NCBI RefSeq assembly: GCF_963676685.1
Contig: NC_092353.1
Coordinates: 11,123,734 to 11,187,733, forward strand
Direction: 5' to 3'
Origin: Mytilus edulis
Taxonomy: Eukaryota; Mollusca; Bivalvia; Mytilida; Mytilidae
Length of the DNA stretch: 64,000 nucleotides
The position numbers and the translations under genes are program-made. Position 1 is the stretch's first letter. Every line of letters starts with the position of its first letter. The notes below the pieces were generated by a model. The model worked only from the letters and a program-made list of their open reading frames with translations. It was not told the origin of the DNA and ran no database searches. Of the stretch, positions 1-11,174 are shown piece by piece.

Positions 1-39
1 TATTGCTGCATACAATGAATCATTTGAACTAAGAGTTCA

Positions 40-180
40 AAGTACTGAAATTGAAATCATTTCTTCTAAATATTTGCAGACGCCATCAACAGTTGGTTAA
101 ATGTTATGAAATATTTGTTTCACAAATGACGACGGACGTTGTTTCAATTGTTGTAACCACAACCACGTTCCCTGTCCCCC
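40..180 (+). pseudogene. Penelope-like retroelement fragment (3' part of RT ORF)
   Basis: The translated stretch with the pattern KSFLLNICRRHQQLVKCYE...VSQMTTD is the same C-terminal segment as in the longer decayed element near 45,230-45,340 (KSSVRKLYRRHYKLVDRYG...VSRMISD). No complete frame exists. It is a truncated relic; the similarity is directly visible, and the family name comes from recognising the longer copy at 44,545-45,650. Confidence 0.5.
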
Positions 181-204
181 TACTTAAAAGTAAAATAACA
201 AAGA

Positions 205-385
205 CACCAAACTCCGAGGAAAACTCAAAACCGAAAGTTCCTAATCAAATTGCAAAATCAAGAGCTCAAACACATCAAACGAACGGATTACATCTTTCAT
301 AATCATGACTTGGTACATGCATTTTCTTATGAAGATTTCACCTGGTTATATAGCTAGCTTAACCTCTTACCTATATGACAGTCGC
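205..385 (+). repeat. Dispersed repeat, second copy at 7255-7440
   Basis: The segment starting at the CTCCGAGGAAAA motif, continuing through CAAACACATC and ending near CTTAACCTCT...GACAGTC, recurs with moderate divergence at 7255-7440. Both copies read in the same direction. There is no coding potential; it is a mussel-type interspersed repeat fragment. Confidence 0.6.
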
Positions 386-419
386 ATAAAATTCCAATAA
401 ATTGACAACACTGAGTGAA

Positions 420-640
420 CAAAACAAACAGACATAAAACGTAAAAATGTCAAAAATAGGAGTACCGCAGTCCAAATTGTGTTATGATCAAAACATTAGG
501 TCCTATTGATAAAGCACTTTAGGACAAACGAAAGACAAGAATACAAAAATGAACCATAGCACAATAACACAATGACGGAATGCATAAGTACCGGGAGCCA
601 CGTCAATTTGATATTACCAACAATTTACAAACACAAATAA
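420..640 (-). repeat. Dispersed repeat (family H), reverse orientation
   Basis: On the minus strand this matches the forward copies at 3630-3800 and 5590-5975: a CAATAACACAATG block, a TTGTGTTATGATC block and an ACAAAACAAACAGACATAAA block in reversed order. It is a non-coding interspersed repeat. Confidence 0.55.
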
Positions 641-1595
641 AACAAAACTATAACACATGATTAGAATTACCACTAGTTTGGTTCTTACATTATCAAAACA
701 ACGGTACCATATGGAACTGTTTGTCTTATATAAGTTTCATCGAAATCTTGTTAACATCAAGCTTTTGTTTTTTCTTCAAATGCGGTTGAGTAGCGTTAGG
801 TTAATTTATGTAAGTGTAGTTTTATTTATATATTATTTCATCAGATATATTATGTCAAACATAAATTTACCTGTAAAAAATTTAATATACAACCGTCTAG
901 ATTTCCATCTGTATACAGCATTAATGTGCATTCATGTAGATAATTCTTTAATCGGAAGGACAAATCTTATAGAATACAATACCCGAATTTCAATTTTGAC
1001 GACACATCTGTCATTCAAAAGATATTTGTTCTTTTTCTTTTTTATTTGAGAAATGTCACTGTAATTTATAGACAATGCTATTAGCTATTTGACTGCTTTT
1101 TAAAATTTCATGAATACATTAACATATGGCTACAATAAAACATTGTTAGCAGTGGAGGAAAATAATGAGAGACATTGTCGGTGATGTTTTTGGACAAACA
1201 TACTTTATTGTCAAAGATATAGATCTTTACATTTTTTATTTATTTTTATCAAAAGTTGTCTGTGAGTGGGAAAAAACTTTTACCGCCACTCATGGAATAA
1301 ATACAAAACAAACTAATACGCACATTGTGTTTATTTATAAGGATAATAATAACCTATTACACACTCATGTTTTGAAACTGTCGAAAAGGCATCGAAATTA
1401 GGTTTTATTGAAACTGTTTGTCACATTGGTTCTTATTGATAGATAGATATGGATATTGTTCCCACATTGCAGATTCAAGACTTGTAATTGTGTACACCAG
1501 TTGCGTGTTCCTCAATTGTTGGTCCTCAATGATCTTCAACTTCGTACTTTATTTGTCCTTTTTGACATTTTTCGATTCGAGTGTCACTGATGAGT
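640..1595. other. AT-rich stretch without a recognised gene
   Basis: The longest frame is 130 codons (657-1049, +). It is rich in Phe, Leu, Ile and Tyr as expected of AT-rich noncoding DNA, has no domain signature and no paralogue in the window. I see no repeat family that I can name here. Confidence 0.5.
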
Positions 1596-1660
1596 ATTTT
1601 GTAGACGTAACGCGCGTCTGACGTAAATATAAAATTTCAATCCTGGTATCTATAATGAGT
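1595..1660 (-). repeat. Fragment of dispersed repeat family A
   Basis: Contains the family-A core in reverse: GTCACTGATGAGT, then GTAGACGTAACGCGCGTCTG, then TCCTGGTATC. Fuller reverse copies lie at 55,010-55,430 and 55,850-56,240, and forward copies at 4105-4450 and 11,975-12,205. Confidence 0.7.
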
Positions 1661-1898
1661 TTATTCTATTTACAAAATACTCCGGTAAGAGTTTTTAAAA
1701 CTGAAAGTAATAGTTCACACAAATTCATTGTTTGGTATGTTATTGTCTTAGTTTGCTGGATTTAATTGTCATATTTGCACATGCACTGTATAATGCTTAA
1801 ACGTTAACAGATATGTATTTCATTAGAATCAATATTTTCTATTTGGGTAAAGTAGATTTCTGTTATTAGCGAGAAAACACCACAACTAGTCACAAGCT

Positions 1899-2138
1899 TC
1901 AATGCTTTCGAACGTGAGTACATTTGCATTTATGATTCCGATAACAAGCAATAGCAATGGTATTATAAACACTATAATATTTTCCATTAATGAGACAGAA
2001 AATTTCTCTGTAAAATCCCCAATACTTTTTTGTGATAATCTGATTTCTTAAAGAACTAAATTCCATATCACATTTTACAATTTGAATAACACTTGTAAAA
2101 AGAATGAAACACATTAGATTCATTTTATGATTTAACAT
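1899..2138 (-). CDS. Small secreted four-cysteine peptide, copy 1
   Basis: I do not recognise the family. The 79-residue frame starts at ATG 2138; a longer reading would need a TTG start at 2159. An N-terminal hydrophobic stretch (from the second Met, MNLMCFILFTSVIQIVKC) looks like a signal peptide with cleavage near KC-D. The predicted mature part is basic, about 56 residues, with four cysteines spaced C-x16-C-x5-C-x-C and a conserved INGKY motif. A paralogue with identical cysteine spacing lies at 5077-5325, and similarity extends into both flanks (about 1740-2220 versus 4915-5400), so the whole gene unit was duplicated. Conservation of frame, signal segment and cysteines between diverged copies argues that it is a real gene. 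A defence peptide or other secreted ligand is possible; function unknown. Upstream exons could exist. Confidence 0.6.
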   Translation of the reverse strand: MLNHKMNLMCFILFTSVIQIVKCDMEFSSLRNQIITKKYWGFYREIFCLINGKYYSVYNTIAIACYRNHKCKCTHVRKH

Positions 2139-2219
2139 CGTGAATGGATCAAGCGTCAAAATGAATCTTTGCGGTTCAGTATTTATATGAAGTATTTACT
2201 TACTTGATACGTCTGTATC

Positions 2220-3630
2220 AATACAAAGAATGTGCAATTTGTCTAGCTCAGAATTCATATTATTGGTTATAACAATGTGCTAATAATTATTTTTACCTGT
2301 ATAAGAATTAGTATTTGTAGATCGATTCAGTCAGCCAAATGGTTTACCCTTGTTTCACTTTTATCTTTATAGTTGAACATGTCTTATGCATATATAACCA
2401 ATCTTTAACTAAGCGGTACAATTAAAGCTCACATGAATGCGGATTGAAAAAGATCGAATTAGTAACTTGGAAGTAAATAATTCATTAGCTACGTTTCTTT
2501 GCTTATTGTGACAAAAATGCAGCAAATTGGCTACTATATGGGAAATTTTATTTTACTGTTTCACTTTTATTTATGATTGAACAAAAAAATACCATTTTTT
2601 TTCTATATCTTGTAGCTAGCGCCCCTGTAAAAATGCTATTTAATCGATGTATCATCTTCATTTACCGGTGAATGTGTCTTTACTTATTACAAAACCATAA
2701 CATAACACCAAGCAAAAGATTGTAAATGATGTAAAATGACGCACAAACATTAGTTTTTGACAGATATGGGTAATTCTAAATTTTGAGACATGATCACATT
2801 ATTTTAATTAATTAATCGAAGGCTACCATAAACTCTGTCATCTGCAGTATTGCACCAAACTGCGTAATCAGTGTATTTTGTAAGCTAGTATCAAACAGAT
2901 TTGTTCGATGATGCACCAAGTGAAATTCTTTTGTGAAAAGGTACTTTTATTCAAGAAAAAGCATCTAAATATTTTAATATTAGCTTGTTATGTATCCTTA
3001 AGCAATTATGAGGTCAACTATCTATAAAACCTGCACAAAGCAGGGTCCCAAATTATTTGCTGTGCGCCAACAAGATTTTCTTGCACCAAGTGCTAGTAGG
3101 TACAAATATAATATAAGATTTTCTTTTCATGAGTTTTATGAACCACTGTATTTATTGTATTGCATATTACTAAAGCAGAAAATAAGACAATTCATGAAAT
3201 TACATTATTGCTTTTAAAATTATTTTCTTTACAAGAGGACCACATAAGTAACATGGGTATCATGACTTTAAAAACCCCAGAAGGTAACAGTATACTCCGA
3301 TTACATTCAATAGGGATAACATGTAAATTAAATACAGCGAAGTGTTATAGTGATAGATATATTGCCAAGTAGATACGAACATGATATCCGATTGTTTGTT
3401 TTTCAACTCCATTGTAGCTTATTGCACTGCGGGTAAATTATCACGTTTTGATTTGTTTAAAGCCGTAACGTGGTGACTCCTATGGATGCGTAGGGGGTTA
3501 GTAAATTTCATAGGGGGTTCATGACGTCACGTATACTGTTAATTGTGAGGTCATCTATTATTGTTGATGTGTTTCATTGTCCTTTCAGTGTATTTTTGAG
3601 TTTCTTTGATACATATTTTCTTGTTTTAAA
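2220..3630. other. No recognised gene
   Basis: AT-rich DNA between the first peptide gene and the repeats. Short frames at 3008-3217 and 3160-3372 overlap each other and lack any signature. I see no structured RNA and no clear repeat until about 3630. Confidence 0.5.
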
Positions 3631-3800
3631 GTGCTTTAGATTATAACACAATGTTGACTGCTGTCTTCCTTTTTTTGACATTTCTACCTATTATGTCTGT
3701 ATGTTTTGTTCACACAACGTTGTCAATATAATAGAGTTTGATGTGACTGTTATACAATCCAGAGGTTTAGCTAGCTATAACTACAGGTTTGAGCCACCAT
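3630..3800 (+). repeat. Dispersed repeat family H
   Basis: Shares ATAACACAATGTTGACTGCT, then TTTTGTTCACACA, TTGTCAATATAAT and GGTTTAGCTAGCTATAA with the copy at 5826-5975. It is noncoding, and in the window it often passes into the GGTTTAATCCACCATTTTCT segment. Confidence 0.65.
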
Positions 3801-3924
3801 TTTCAACATAAAAAATGACTGTACCAAGTTTTGTTATTCTTATGTTTTATAAGTCAATCCCGTACCCTTTTCCCGAATTTGATCTACCGAATAAAATTAA
3901 TACCGGTTTTGTAATAACATAAGA

Positions 3925-4020
3925 ACACGACGGGAGCCACAAGTGGAGCAGGATCTGCTTACACTTCCGGAGCACCTGACACATATCCCAATGTTTGGTG
4001 GGGTTCGTGTTGCTCAGTTA
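3925..4020 (+). repeat. Penelope-like element 3' end fragment
   Basis: Contains GGAGCAGGATCTGCTTACAC, TTCCGGAGCACC and TTTGGTGGGGTTCGTGTTGC, the same block that follows the decayed RT at 45,410-45,500 and appears reversed at 34,620, 41,960, 56,480 and 60,500. It is a 5'-truncated relic. Confidence 0.55.
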
Positions 4021-4104
4021 TTAATATTATATACTGTTTTTAGTACTATTGTTATTCTAATGTGTTTTTCCCTTTTTAGCCAAGGCGTTGTCTGTATATA
4101 AACT

Positions 4105-4450
4105 CATCATAGATTCCAGGACTAAATTTTATATATACGTCAGACGCGCGTTTCGTCTACAAAAGACTCATCAGTGACGCTCGAATCCAAAAAAAAAATG
4201 AAAAAAGCCAAATAAAGTACGAAGTTGAAGAGCATTGAGATCCAAAATTCCTAAAAGTGTTGCCAAATACAGCTAAGGTAATCTATGACTGAGGTAGAAA
4301 AGCCTTAGTATTTCTAAAAATTCAATATTTTGTAAACAGTTAATTTATGAATATAACAATATCAATGATAATTCATGTCAGCACAAAAAGTGCTGACTAC
4401 TGGGCTTGTGATACCCTCGGGATAATAAATCTTCACCAGCAGTGGCATAT
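4105..4450 (+). repeat. Dispersed repeat family A, near full length
   Basis: Contains GTCAGACGCGCGTTTCGTCT, CTCATCAGTGACGCTCGAAT, AAGTACGAAGTTGAAGAGCA, CTAAGGTAATCTATG and, at the distal end, AGTGCTGACTACTGGGCTTG...CACCAGCAGTGGC. This is the reverse complement of the units at 55,010-55,430 and 55,850-56,240, so the family unit is roughly 0.4 kb. Confidence 0.75.
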
Positions 4451-5076
4451 TTTCGACATATGCTTTGAATGTCCCTCTGGTATCTTTCATCAAATTTTAT
4501 TTCGAAATTCTATAATTCAGTTTACCTTCTATTTACATAATCTCTGTTTAACCAAACAACATATGTATTTTTTTCATAACCTAAATATTGCCGACTTATG
4601 ATTGTATGAACCTAATCACAATACACTCAACATTTTGGCAAAGTATCATCGAAATCATTTCTTGTTAATACTCTCATTTTAATTTAAAGAAAAATTCAAT
4701 CAGACATATACGTATAATTGAAACAGACATATAAGTATACTTCAATTAGACATATCTATACTTTTAAATGAGAAAACCTCAGTTTGTGTGTCGCTTTTCT
4801 TCCTTCCACAATAAGTTTTAAAATCATTATGTAGTTGTGTCCTATAGTCGCATTTGTATATAATTTGTAAAAAATGACGGTTTTTAAATAAGTTATAGTC
4901 CACACAAGTACCTTGGTATGTTTATACTTTTCAGATATCTATACTGGAATAATTGTCATCTTTGCACATGAATTGATAAAATGTTTATAGCTCACACTGA
5001 TGTATTTGATTAGAATGAATATTTTGTATTTGATAAAGTAGATTTCTGTTCATAGCAAGGAAACAATAACAACTAT
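4450..5076. other. No recognised gene; short shared repeat inside
   Basis: A block near 4782-4865 (CTTCCTTCCACAATAAGTT, GTGTCCTATAGTCGCATTTG) recurs at about 47,020-47,095. From about 4915 the sequence resembles 1740-1890, being the 3' flank of the duplicated peptide gene. Confidence 0.5.
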
Positions 5077-5325
5077 TCACCCACTCCAAAGTGTTCGAGA
5101 ATGGATACATTTACACTTTTGTGTTCGATAACAAACAAGAGCAATGGTTGCCGTAACCATATGGTATTTTCCATTAATGAAACAGTAAGTTTCTCTGTAG
5201 AATGCCCAAGATTTTTTTGTGAGAATCTGACTATTTAGTGAACTAAGATCCATATCACAATTTATAACTCGGATAGCACACGTAACTAATATGAAACACA
5301 CAAGCTTCATATTGCGATTGAACAT
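5077..5325 (-). CDS. Small secreted four-cysteine peptide, copy 2
   Basis: This is the paralogue of the gene at 1899-2138, lying about 3.2 kb away in the same orientation. The frame from ATG 5325 gives 82 residues; an in-frame TTG lies 21 bases upstream, as in copy 1. It has a hydrophobic leader MKLVCFILVTCAIRVINC followed by DMDLSSLNSQILTKKSWAFY, then C-x16-C-x5-C-x-C around a FINGKYH motif, and a basic tail. Substitutions between the copies spare the four cysteines, the leader and the INGKY motif. I infer a secreted peptide held by two disulfides; the receptor or target is unknown. It does not match any mussel defensin, mytilin or myticin cysteine pattern known to me. Exon boundaries upstream are unresolved. 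Confidence 0.6.
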   Translation of the reverse strand: MFNRNMKLVCFILVTCAIRVINCDMDLSSLNSQILTKKSWAFYRETYCFINGKYHMVTATIALVCYRTQKCKCIHSRTLWSG

Positions 5326-5589
5326 CGTGAATACTTCAAGCGGCAAAATGACCCTTTGCGTTTTAGTTATGGTATGAAATATTTACCAGTTTGATCCGTT
5401 TATATTAATAAAAGGATTGCAATAACATATAATATTACACGATGTCCACGAAATATTGGAAAATAAAGTAAGTAATAAATATATAGAACAAAAAAAGAAT
5501 GTGAACATCAAATGTTTGTCATACGTTGAATATAAAACGTTTGTGTTTTGCGTTATTAATTTATATATCTAATTAGAAAAGTATCACTA

Positions 5590-5975
5590 TAAATGATTGA
5601 TACGTACAACGATTTCAATTCTATACCATCTGTCCTATGTGCTTTGTCTACATGCCTTTTTGTATTTTTTGTTACATATGTCGTGACTCTCTACTTATAC
5701 ATCCGTCATTGTGTTATTGTGCTATGTTTTTTTTGTTTTTTTTTGTCTTTCAATTTTGCTAATGTGCTTGTGTCTTTCTGCCTTTTTTTGCTTCGTTGTT
5801 ACATACTTGATAGTTGTTATAATGATTAGGATTATAACACAATGTTGACTGCTGTCCCCCCCTTTTTTTTTTACATTTTTAACTTTTATGTCTGTTGTTT
5901 TGTTCACACATTGTTGTCAATATAATGGAATTTTATGGGAGTGTCATACAAGTGCGCGGTTTAGTTAACTGTAAA
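5590..5975 (+). repeat. Dispersed repeat family H, longer copy
   Basis: Contains ATTGTGTTATTGTGCTATG, a T-rich stretch, ATAACACAATGTTGACTGCT, TTTGTTCACACATTG and GGTTTAGTTAACTGTAAAACC. The first half is the reverse complement counterpart of 420-640. Short frames on either strand here are low-complexity artefacts. Confidence 0.6.
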
Positions 5976-6611
5976 ACCAAGTTTAATCCACTATTTTCTA
6001 TGTTTGAGCTTTTGATTTTGCCATTTGATTTGAGACTTTTCAGTTTGGATATTCCACGGAGTTAAGTAATTCTGTGCTTTAAATATTATTTGATAATAAG
6101 TTTTTCACAGTTATGGTTTACCTTCAATCTATGATACTAGTGTACACTCAATAGAGAAAACATGGCAATTGAAGACGGAGGACTGTATCAAAATTATGAT
6201 AGATTAATTGTAAAGCAGATTTAAAAATGATACACTTTTTATTGTTCTACTTCCCGCCGCATGGCATACATGTCAGTGTAACTTATATTGAGGACTCAAC
6301 CATTTAAAATATAAATATACCATAGAAGAGAGCAATGATTATGTGAATTCTATGAAAGTCTCACAATTGACAACTGACACACAAAGTCGGAATATAACCT
6401 CCCCATTACCATAAAGCATGCAGGCAGTTGTTTCCATTTGGATTTTATTTTAATTTTGTCATCCCTAAGTCCTTTCTGTGACCACATGTATCCAAAGTAG
6501 AACCTGATTTACATATACTGTTTTAAACAACATACACCATTCTTCAATTTCAAACTATAAAATAGAAAGATCGATGAATTAGAAAGAGATTACCGATAAG
6601 TGATGTCATCA
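5975..6611 (+). repeat. Direct tandem duplication, copy 1 (about 637 bp)
   Basis: Runs from AAAACCAAGTTTAATCCACT to GATAAGTGATGTCATCAAAA and is followed at once by a nearly identical second copy. The two copies differ by scattered substitutions and a few 1-2 base indels. The left end carries family-H sequence (CTATGTTTGAGCTTTTGATT). There is no coding potential. Confidence 0.85.
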
Positions 6612-7250
6612 AAAACCAGGTTTAATCCACTGTTTTCTATGTTTGAGCTTTTGATTTTGCCATTTGATTAGATACTTTTCAGTTTGGATATTCCACGGAG
6701 TTAAGTAATTCTGTGTTTTAAATTTATTTGGTAATAAGTTTTTCACATTTCTGGTTAACCTTCAATCTATGATACTAGTGAACACTCAATAGAGAAAACA
6801 TGGCAATTGAAGACGGAGAACTGTATCAAAATTATGATAGATTAATTGTAAAGCAGATTTAAAAATGATACACTTTTTATTGTTCTACTTCCCGCCGCAT
6901 GGCATACATGTCAGTGTAAATTATACTGAGGACTCAACCATTTAAAATATGAATATACCATAGAAGAGAGCAATGATTATGTGAATTCTATGAAAGACTC
7001 AATTGACAACTGACACACAAAGTCGGAATATAACCTCCCCATTACCATAAAGCATGCAGGCAGTTGTTTCCATTTGGATTTTATTTTAATTTTGTCATCC
7101 CTAAGTCCTTTCTGTGACCACATGTATCCAAAGTAGAACCTGATTTACATATACTGTTTTCAACAACATACACCATTCTACAATTTCAAACTATAAACTA
7201 GAAAGATCGATGAATTAGAAAGAGACTACCGATAAGCGATGCCATCAAAA
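6612..7250 (+). repeat. Direct tandem duplication, copy 2
   Basis: Second copy of the 637-bp unit, ending at GATAAGCGATGCCATCAAAA. Shared landmarks are CTTCCCGCCGCATGGCATAC, CATTACCATAAAGCATGCAG and GAAAGATCGATGAATTAGAA. Confidence 0.85.
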
Positions 7251-7440
7251 AGAAAGATTACAAAATACTGGACTCCGAGGAAAATTCTAAACAGAAAGTC
7301 CTTAAGCAAATGGCAAAATAAAAAGCTCGAACACATCGGACGAATGGATAACAACTGTCATATTTCTGACTTGCCACAGGCAATTATCTTATGTAGAATA
7401 TGGTGGAATCAACCTTGTTTTTAAGCTATCTTAACCTCTC
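7251..7440 (+). repeat. Dispersed repeat matching 205-385
   Basis: Carries ACTCCGAGGAAAATTC, GAAAGTCCTTAAGCAAATGG, CTCGAACACATCGGACGAAT and TATCTTAACCTCTCG. It directly abuts the 637-bp tandem pair. Confidence 0.6.
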
Positions 7441-9196
7441 GTTTGTTTGACAGTCACATACAACTCCCTTATATTGGCATAGACGTCCGTAAAATATATA
7501 TTAAACAAATATATCTTGTATGGTTAAATTAGTTTGAACACGGTTGAAAACTTTAATAGGAACAAAATAGTAATCGTAGAATGAACTTTTATTGTAATAA
7601 CATTCCACATCATTTCATATGACAACATTTATAAACAAACAAATAAAAAAACTCTTGTCATGGTTGAAATGCAAGCACTTTTCCATGGAAAATTATCACA
7701 CATAAAGACTAAAGCAAAATAAATGAACAAAAATAACAATAAACCTTCAATGGAATTCTTCAATTAAAACTCATATAGGTTAATAGAGTGCTATAAAATT
7801 GTTTTCTTTTGGTAAATAAACTTTTTAAAAGAAAATTTATTTTCGTCATTTAATCCTGTTTGTTTACATGTAAGTTCAGAAATTTTGATAGTTAAGATAT
7901 ATACTGCAATTTGGCAAAGCATTAACAATTATTTGTTTGATTTATTTATACTCCCATACCACCTTAAGATATAATTTAAAGAAAAATGATAACAATCTTT
8001 ACCATAAAGGGATCCAAATCGATCAGCTGAGTTTTTCCGAAGAACTGGTTTTGTTTGTTATTAAAAAGTACACACCACATAGATTAAATTCAAAATATTG
8101 TCCTTATGTGGTATGGTAATCAGATATACATTTGTTTGAGAAATCGTATGATTTACAACATTGTAGCTTCCATCAGAAGAACAAGCATATGATGAAGACA
8201 TACTCATCACAATCTTCACGGGATTGTACTTGATATTCCTATGATGAAAACATAATCTTTCAATCAGTTTAATTGAGGCCCAGAGTTGGCATTTCAGTGA
8301 CTGCTAGAAGCCCTTTGTTAATGTATGTATCATTGTCATTTTGCTTAGTTTCTTTTGTTACCTGTTTTGACATCGGACTCGGACTTATTTTAAACTTACT
8401 TTTACTGTACGTATTTCTGTGCGTTTCCTTATTTTACATTGACTAGATGTATAGCGGGAGGTTCAGATCTCACAAAACATGTTCAACCCCGCGCTCCGTT
8501 TTTCCAATTAACTTTTATAACGAGATAAGTTTTTCAATACCTTAATTCTTTTATTTACATTTTAAGTACTTTAATTGATTTCAATCAACTTAATACCTTG
8601 CTCATGGAAATATATGCCTGTCAATTATAAAAGTTGGTCTATTTTGTCTTGTAAAATGTAAATATATGTGAAAAACAAAAGAATGGACAAAAACTTAGAT
8701 GCATCTGACAGAAAACACAAAAATATTTTGTTCTAGTAAATCTCCATTGGTCAATGATACACATTCGGTAATTGTTATGACTTTATCTTTCATGATGAGT
8801 TTATTTCTTTACATGTAAATGCAATGGAATTGTCAAAAGTAAAATTAAACACAATTTGATAAATAATTCTGCTTACATCACAGATTAGAGTAAAGTACAT
8901 CAGTCAATAGTTTTTTTTATACAAACACTAGAAAAGATAATGATGTAGTTTTATTTTAAGCTTAACCCTTTCTGTTCAAATTTTTACCCATCAAGTACGT
9001 TATCATGCAATTTGCAGATACGATAGATTAAAAACCTATCTACTGTATTATGTACACAACACTGTTTATTTTATGGTGTTCAAAGTTTAAGGTTAGTCTC
9101 AAACGTATATACACTTAAATATGGCATATAGTTAGCGATAAAAGTCATTGTGTATTTTGGTTGAAAACGTCATTGTGATTATAAGTTCCACAGAGG
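7440..9196. other. Intergenic region with one old repeat
   Basis: No gene recognised. At 8280-8510 there is a block I recognise as a recurrent mussel-type repeat (ACATCGGACTCGGACTT...GGGAGGTTCAGATCTCACAA...CATGTTCAACCCCGC). The rest is AT-rich DNA leading to the B-box gene. Confidence 0.45.
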
Positions 9197-10123
9197 ATGT
9201 CTTTTTCTAAATATTCAAATATAAGACAGACTGTTGTACCATGTCAGATGTGTGAAGAAGAAAATAGAATTCAATGGAAATGTTTACAGTGTAATTTCTT
9301 CATATGTGACAAATGCAGAAAAATTCATCAGAAATTCAAATCTTCCGAAGAACATAAAATTGTGGACATAAGACACTATCCATATGAGCTTAAAGAATGG
9401 GGACAATTTAATGATTTCAATAACATTAAATGTGACAAACACATCGGGAAAATATGCTGCTTATTTTGTAAATATTGTCAGGAAGTTGTCTGCCCTCTGT
9501 GTATTACTAAAGTTCATAATACGCATGAAATGACTGAAATAAGTGAGGGTTTCAATTGGACAAAACAGTTTTTATTAGAAAGTTGTTCCAGAACAGACCA
9601 GAATCTGAAGACAACAACAACACATATGCTGAACTTGCAGAAGATTAGAACTGAACAACACTCCAAGTATTCAATGGAAAAACAACGAATTCATAATCAG
9701 GAGTCAATGCTACACAAAATAATTAAAGAACAGTCTGGAGAACTTCTAAACAAACTTGATGCAAGATGGGAAAGCCTAATCACGCCAATACAATTCGATG
9801 AAAATAACGTAAAAGAAGAGGAAAAAGAATTGCAGACACAGAAAAGATGCCTTGTGGAAGCTACAAATTCAAATAATGCAATCGTTGTTTTTAAAGCAGC
9901 AGAAAAACAGAAACAGATAATCAAGGAAAAAACGACTTTGATTCAGGTATATAAGTACAATAGAATTCCGAACTTTGTACCTGTGCACGTTGAGAAACAA
10001 ACCATTGCATCATTATTTGGAAATTTAGAGGAAATTTCAGGCCCATCCTTATCAAAAAGGCGCAGATATCAAATTCGAAAACCAGGACCAAGTTTCTTAT
10101 CAAAAAGGATATTGTGTAGTTAA
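9197..10123 (+). CDS. Two-B-box coiled-coil protein (TRIM-like, no RING)
   Basis: Single-exon frame of 308 residues from ATG 9197. Residues 16-54 form a first B-box (C16, C19, C29, C32, C37, C40, H44, H53), and residues 79-112 a second (C79, H82, C91, C94, C99, C102, H107, H110). Residues about 130-240 are charged and heptad-like, consistent with a coiled coil. There is no RING finger before the boxes and no NHL propeller after them, although bivalve proteins of this type often continue into one, so this copy may be truncated at its 3' end. The tail contains two similar segments, GPSLSKRR and GPSFLSKR. By family, such proteins act as ubiquitin-ligase scaffolds or innate-immunity regulators in the cytoplasm; without a RING, ligase activity is doubtful. 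Part of the 3' end is duplicated in inverted orientation at 11,175-11,508. Confidence 0.85.
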   Translation: MSFSKYSNIRQTVVPCQMCEEENRIQWKCLQCNFFICDKCRKIHQKFKSSEEHKIVDIRHYPYELKEWGQFNDFNNIKCDKHIGKICCLFCKYCQEVVCPLCITKVHNTHEMTEISEGFNWTKQFLLESCSRTDQNLKTTTTHMLNLQKIRTEQHSKYSMEKQRIHNQESMLHKIIKEQSGELLNKLDARWESLITPIQFDENNVKEEEKELQTQKRCLVEATNSNNAIVVFKAAEKQKQIIKEKTTLIQVYKYNRIPNFVPVHVEKQTIASLFGNLEEISGPSLSKRRRYQIRKPGPSFLSKRILCS

Positions 10124-11174
10124 CTGCGGTGTTAAATTATTAAAGACATATTTTTTGTAAGAAGGAAGTGTAAAATATAAGTCAGTGAAAACGTTGTCGA
10201 CTATGGAAGTAATTATAGCGTCAGACTTGTTTAAGTTACTCCGGAAATAAAATAAATTCTTATTCTTAATGTTTAACAGAGAGAAAAAAACAGTACTTTT
10301 AGAAAACACAGATACATCATTGATGACAAAACCTGCCTTCCATGTATAGGCAAACAACAAATCTATACTTGCGGCGCATACAGATGGATACAATTTCCTC
10401 ACAAAGAACCAAGGAGATGTATCGTGATGAACACGGACAGATTAATAGAAAAAATTAACTATTAAGACAGTATACAAAAGCCGATTTTTATTTCCCCTTT
10501 GTAGTCACAACATACACAAATATTCAAATTGTAGACAGATAACTGACTTATGAGAATTGAGATTAACCAAGCAGTAATCAGTAACATGTTTTAAGATAGT
10601 CCCGAAGACAATTACCCAAAAGATTTACAAAGTTAATCGACTCTTTTCATTGTTTGAAAGAACTCGCAAATTTCTTAGAGCAACCTGGCCATCGTCTCTA
10701 ACATTTGACAATAACAAAGTATAACAGAAGTATCGAGGTCCAAAGCAGATGAAAAAAGGGGAAGTCCAAAAAACTAACAAAATCAAACACTATCAACCAA
10801 CAGAACAAGGGAAAATACCTTCCATATTCCTGACTTCGTACAGGCATTTTATACAAAGGAGTGCTATTTAAATGAGGAAATATAAATGATGACCACAAAT
10901 CAGAAGCCAACATGTTTTAAGTGAAACTTTTGGAAGTGTAAAGAGTTGTGGTGGTTTTTTTAAAATTTTTGTAATCATTCCTTATATCAATACTTGTACA
11001 CATTATTATCACTTCTTTTTTCATTAAGAATAAAATGTAACAAATGTTTGCATTTCTCAGTTAATAATAGGCTGATAAAATAAAGATGTATCATTCGTGC
11101 AACAGTTGTCTGATCACGAAAAGTTGATATGAAATTCAATATTTTAGATTGTTATGATGTCTTTACACTATAAA
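10124..11174. other. Spacer between B-box gene and its inverted partial copy
   Basis: No recognised gene. The minus-strand frame at 10,100-10,402 and the frame at 10,698-10,913 have no signature. This is the ~1-kb loop separating the arms of the inverted duplication. Confidence 0.5.

Noticed and set aside
657..1049. 130-codon open frame on the plus strand
   Set aside because: AT-rich composition, no signal of conservation, no domain and no splice context; likely chance.
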